The notes beneath the pieces are model-generated. The model did not search any database. It worked only from the letters and a program-made list of their open reading frames with translations, and was not told the DNA's origin. A stretch of DNA of 11,086 nucleotides, taken from assembly GCA_026770585.1 (NCBI GenBank), contig MU647095.1:103120-114205 (forward strand), given 5' to 3'. This DNA comes from Baffinella frigidus. Its lineage: Eukaryota > Cryptophyceae > Cryptomonadales > Baffinellaceae. Positions within the stretch are counted from its first letter, which is position 1, and the number at the start of each line of letters is the position of its first letter. Below, one piece after another: positions 9,891-11,086 of the stretch. Both the position numbers and the translations under genes were made by a program.

Positions 9891-9989
9891 CGCTTAAGTG
9901 GCGAGGCGGTCAAACTTGACCGCCGAGAGGTCCTAGGCAGATCCTTGGGCCCTACCGTAGGGCGTATGAGCCTGCTGGCCACTTAAGGA
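9891..9989. mobile_element. 99-bp foldback element, copy 2 (better preserved)
   Basis: The outer inverted repeat is perfect over 10 bases (CTTAAGTGGC 9893-9902, GCCACTTAAG 9978-9987). Inside are a perfect 8-bp stem with a 2-base loop (GCGGTCAA/TTGACCGC) and a 6-bp stem (CCCTAC/GTAGGG). The orientation is the same as copy 1, 9760 bases upstream. A 70-residue reverse-strand ORF overlaps it but is not conserved with copy 1 in a coding manner. The three stems give a cloverleaf-like fold; it may be a MITE or a structured RNA-derived repeat. Confidence 0.75.
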
Positions 9990-10416
9990 ATAATGCGACA
10001 ACTTGAAGTCGACCGGTGGTGTAGATGACGCCGATTTCTGAGCGACCTCTTCACAAACCTGAATATATTTAATTTCGGGAACTGTCCCTCTAAACGATTG
10101 TTGGTACAGATCCAGGCATTCGAAAGCCCTAAAAGTACGAATATTTTAAACCCACAAAAGTTCTTGGTACAAATCTTTGTTTAGAAGGACATTCTCGTAA
10201 TTAAATCTATTTGGTGCTGGGACTAGATCGCTCGAGCCAAATTCGAGACCGTTTGAGTTGTTTCATTTTTTCCTGACAGAACAACAGCTCTGACTCTAAT
10301 ATCACACGATGATCTGATTCAATCTTTCATGTTTTCTGGCGACGAACATTACCTGCACATTCGCGTTACCTCCACTTGTATGATCCAGATGTGGAGTAAT
10401 TTTCATAGCCAGAAAT
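9990..10416. other. Unannotated AT-rich sequence
   Basis: I see no coding, RNA or repeat signature here. Confidence 0.5.
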
Positions 10417-10756
10417 GATTGAAATTAATTATTTTCCCGGTGAAATCACTTCATCATTAGCGATTGAATTAACCTTCCGCGCGGCGCAGAAACCACTACC
10501 CACTCGGTGGGCTAAGAGGGTTTTGTTGACCCCGAATTCCGGGGTGTTACGTGACCAATTTACATGAGAGAAATCCTTCAAGTTAATTGTCTTCAGGTAA
10601 GTTGACTTTTGATGAAAGGTTCGTAGTCCACCGTGTGGGTGTGTGATTTTGTAGTGTAGTAATTGACATCTCCAGACGAGATTGAAATCAATTATTTCCC
10701 CGAAATATGAAAATAAAAATGTTGAAATCAATCATTTTTGCTGTGCGGCGCAGAAA
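10417..10756. repeat. Degenerate direct repeat, two ~77-bp copies spaced about 265 bp
   Basis: Copy one is 10417-10492 and copy two is 10680-10756. Both start GATTGAAATYAATTATTTYCCCG and end GCGGCGCAGAAA. The middles are diverged, with further GTTGAAATCAATCATTT-like motifs. A 100-residue reverse-strand ORF spans them but has no recognisable domain and overlaps the repeats. Confidence 0.65.
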
Positions 10757-10906
10757 GGGAGCCTGCGGCTCTGACTCCGACATCTTTAATGATTTTTTTT
10801 TCCGAGTTGAATCGCGGCATTGAATCGCAGAAAGGGAAGTGGGAATTCACGGTGTCTTCGACGTACAATGGCATGGACTCGTTTGCGGTACTCTAACTCT
10901 GCCTCA
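10757..10906. other. Short unannotated spacer before the minisatellite
   Basis: GGAGCCTGCGGCTC is a small palindrome-like motif near 10758-10771. GAATCGCGGCATTGAATCGCAGAAAGGGAA contains a short repeat of GAATCGC. Nothing else is recognised. Confidence 0.5.
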
Positions 10907-11086
10907 GTCGCCCTATCCTGCCAACTACCGCCCTATCCTGCCAACTGCCGCCCTATCCTGCCAACTGCAGTCCTATCCTGCCAACTGCAGCCATATCCTG
11001 CCAACTGCCGCCCTATCCTGCCAACTGCCGCCCTATCCTGCCAACTGCCGCCCTATCCTGCCAACTACCGCCCTATCCTGCCAACT
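10907..11086. repeat. 20-bp minisatellite, nine copies, running off the window
   Basis: Nine consecutive 20-base units, consensus GCCGCCCTATCCTGCCAACT, occupy 10907-11086 and continue past the edge. Variants are A for G at the first position and GCAGTC or GCAGCC (one with CCATATCC) in copies four and five. A 20-base unit cycles through all three frames. On + no stop occurs in any frame, so it would encode a 20-residue periodic peptide if translated. I see no evidence that it is. Confidence 0.97.

Noticed and set aside
9770-9982. 70-residue reverse-strand ORF over the foldback element
   Set aside because: The matching frame in the other element copy is open, but the residue changes are non-conservative, so the shared DNA is not evolving as protein.
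10429-10731. 100-residue reverse-strand ORF
   Set aside because: No motif is recognised, it overlaps a degenerate direct repeat, and an ORF of this length is expected occasionally in AT-rich non-coding DNA.

Overview
This is nuclear DNA of a eukaryote, most likely a microalga. It has no bacterial-style gene layout. Short GC-rich coding blocks sit between GT...AG boundaries inside long introns built largely from plant-type telomere-like heptamers (CCCTAAA and variants CCCTGAA, CCCCAAA, CCCGAAA, CCCTACA, CCCTCAA). A TTTAGGG-type motif occurs in green algae, chromerids and dinoflagellates. Nine of the eleven inferred exons start with G directly after the acceptor AG, as is common in dinoflagellates. 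I favour a dinoflagellate or a repeat-rich green (prasinophyte) alga but cannot decide from this window.

The main content is one split gene on the + strand, seen as eleven internal exons between 859 and 8980 (called A, B, C, D, X, E, F, G, H, I, J in order). Joined, they give 801 nt (267 codons) and every exon-exon phase agrees. The protein looks like a tetratricopeptide-repeat (TPR) protein: helix pairs of TPR type are rebuilt exactly across the A/B, E/F and F/G junctions. One exon (I) has an in-frame TGA, so the gene is decayed, skips that exon, or is mis-modelled there. Neither the true start nor a certain stop is in the window. I do not recognise the specific family.

The striking feature is that nearly every exon is surrounded by partial copies of itself. 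Copies upstream of the complete exon keep the acceptor and the 5' part; copies downstream keep the 3' part and the donor. Only exons F and I have no extra copy. The pattern is what repeated local tandem duplication of splice-junction segments would leave, with one full exon retained per cluster, and it seems to be how these introns grew.

Layout: 1-858, purine-rich sequence, a 99-bp foldback element (131-229), exon A fragments and a compound palindrome; 859-3000, exons A to C, a 152-bp MITE-like element and telomere-like arrays; 3001-5950, exons D and X with many copies, an inverted heptamer array and a 237-bp tandem unit; 5954-8980, exons E to J with copies, 21-bp AT-rich arrays and G-rich sequence; 8981-9505, exon J copies in GA/TA microsatellites and an open frame ending in TAA; 9506-11086, AT-richer sequence with no recognisable gene, a second copy of the 99-bp foldback element (9891-9989), a degenerate 265-bp-spaced repeat, and a 20-bp minisatellite running off the window end.
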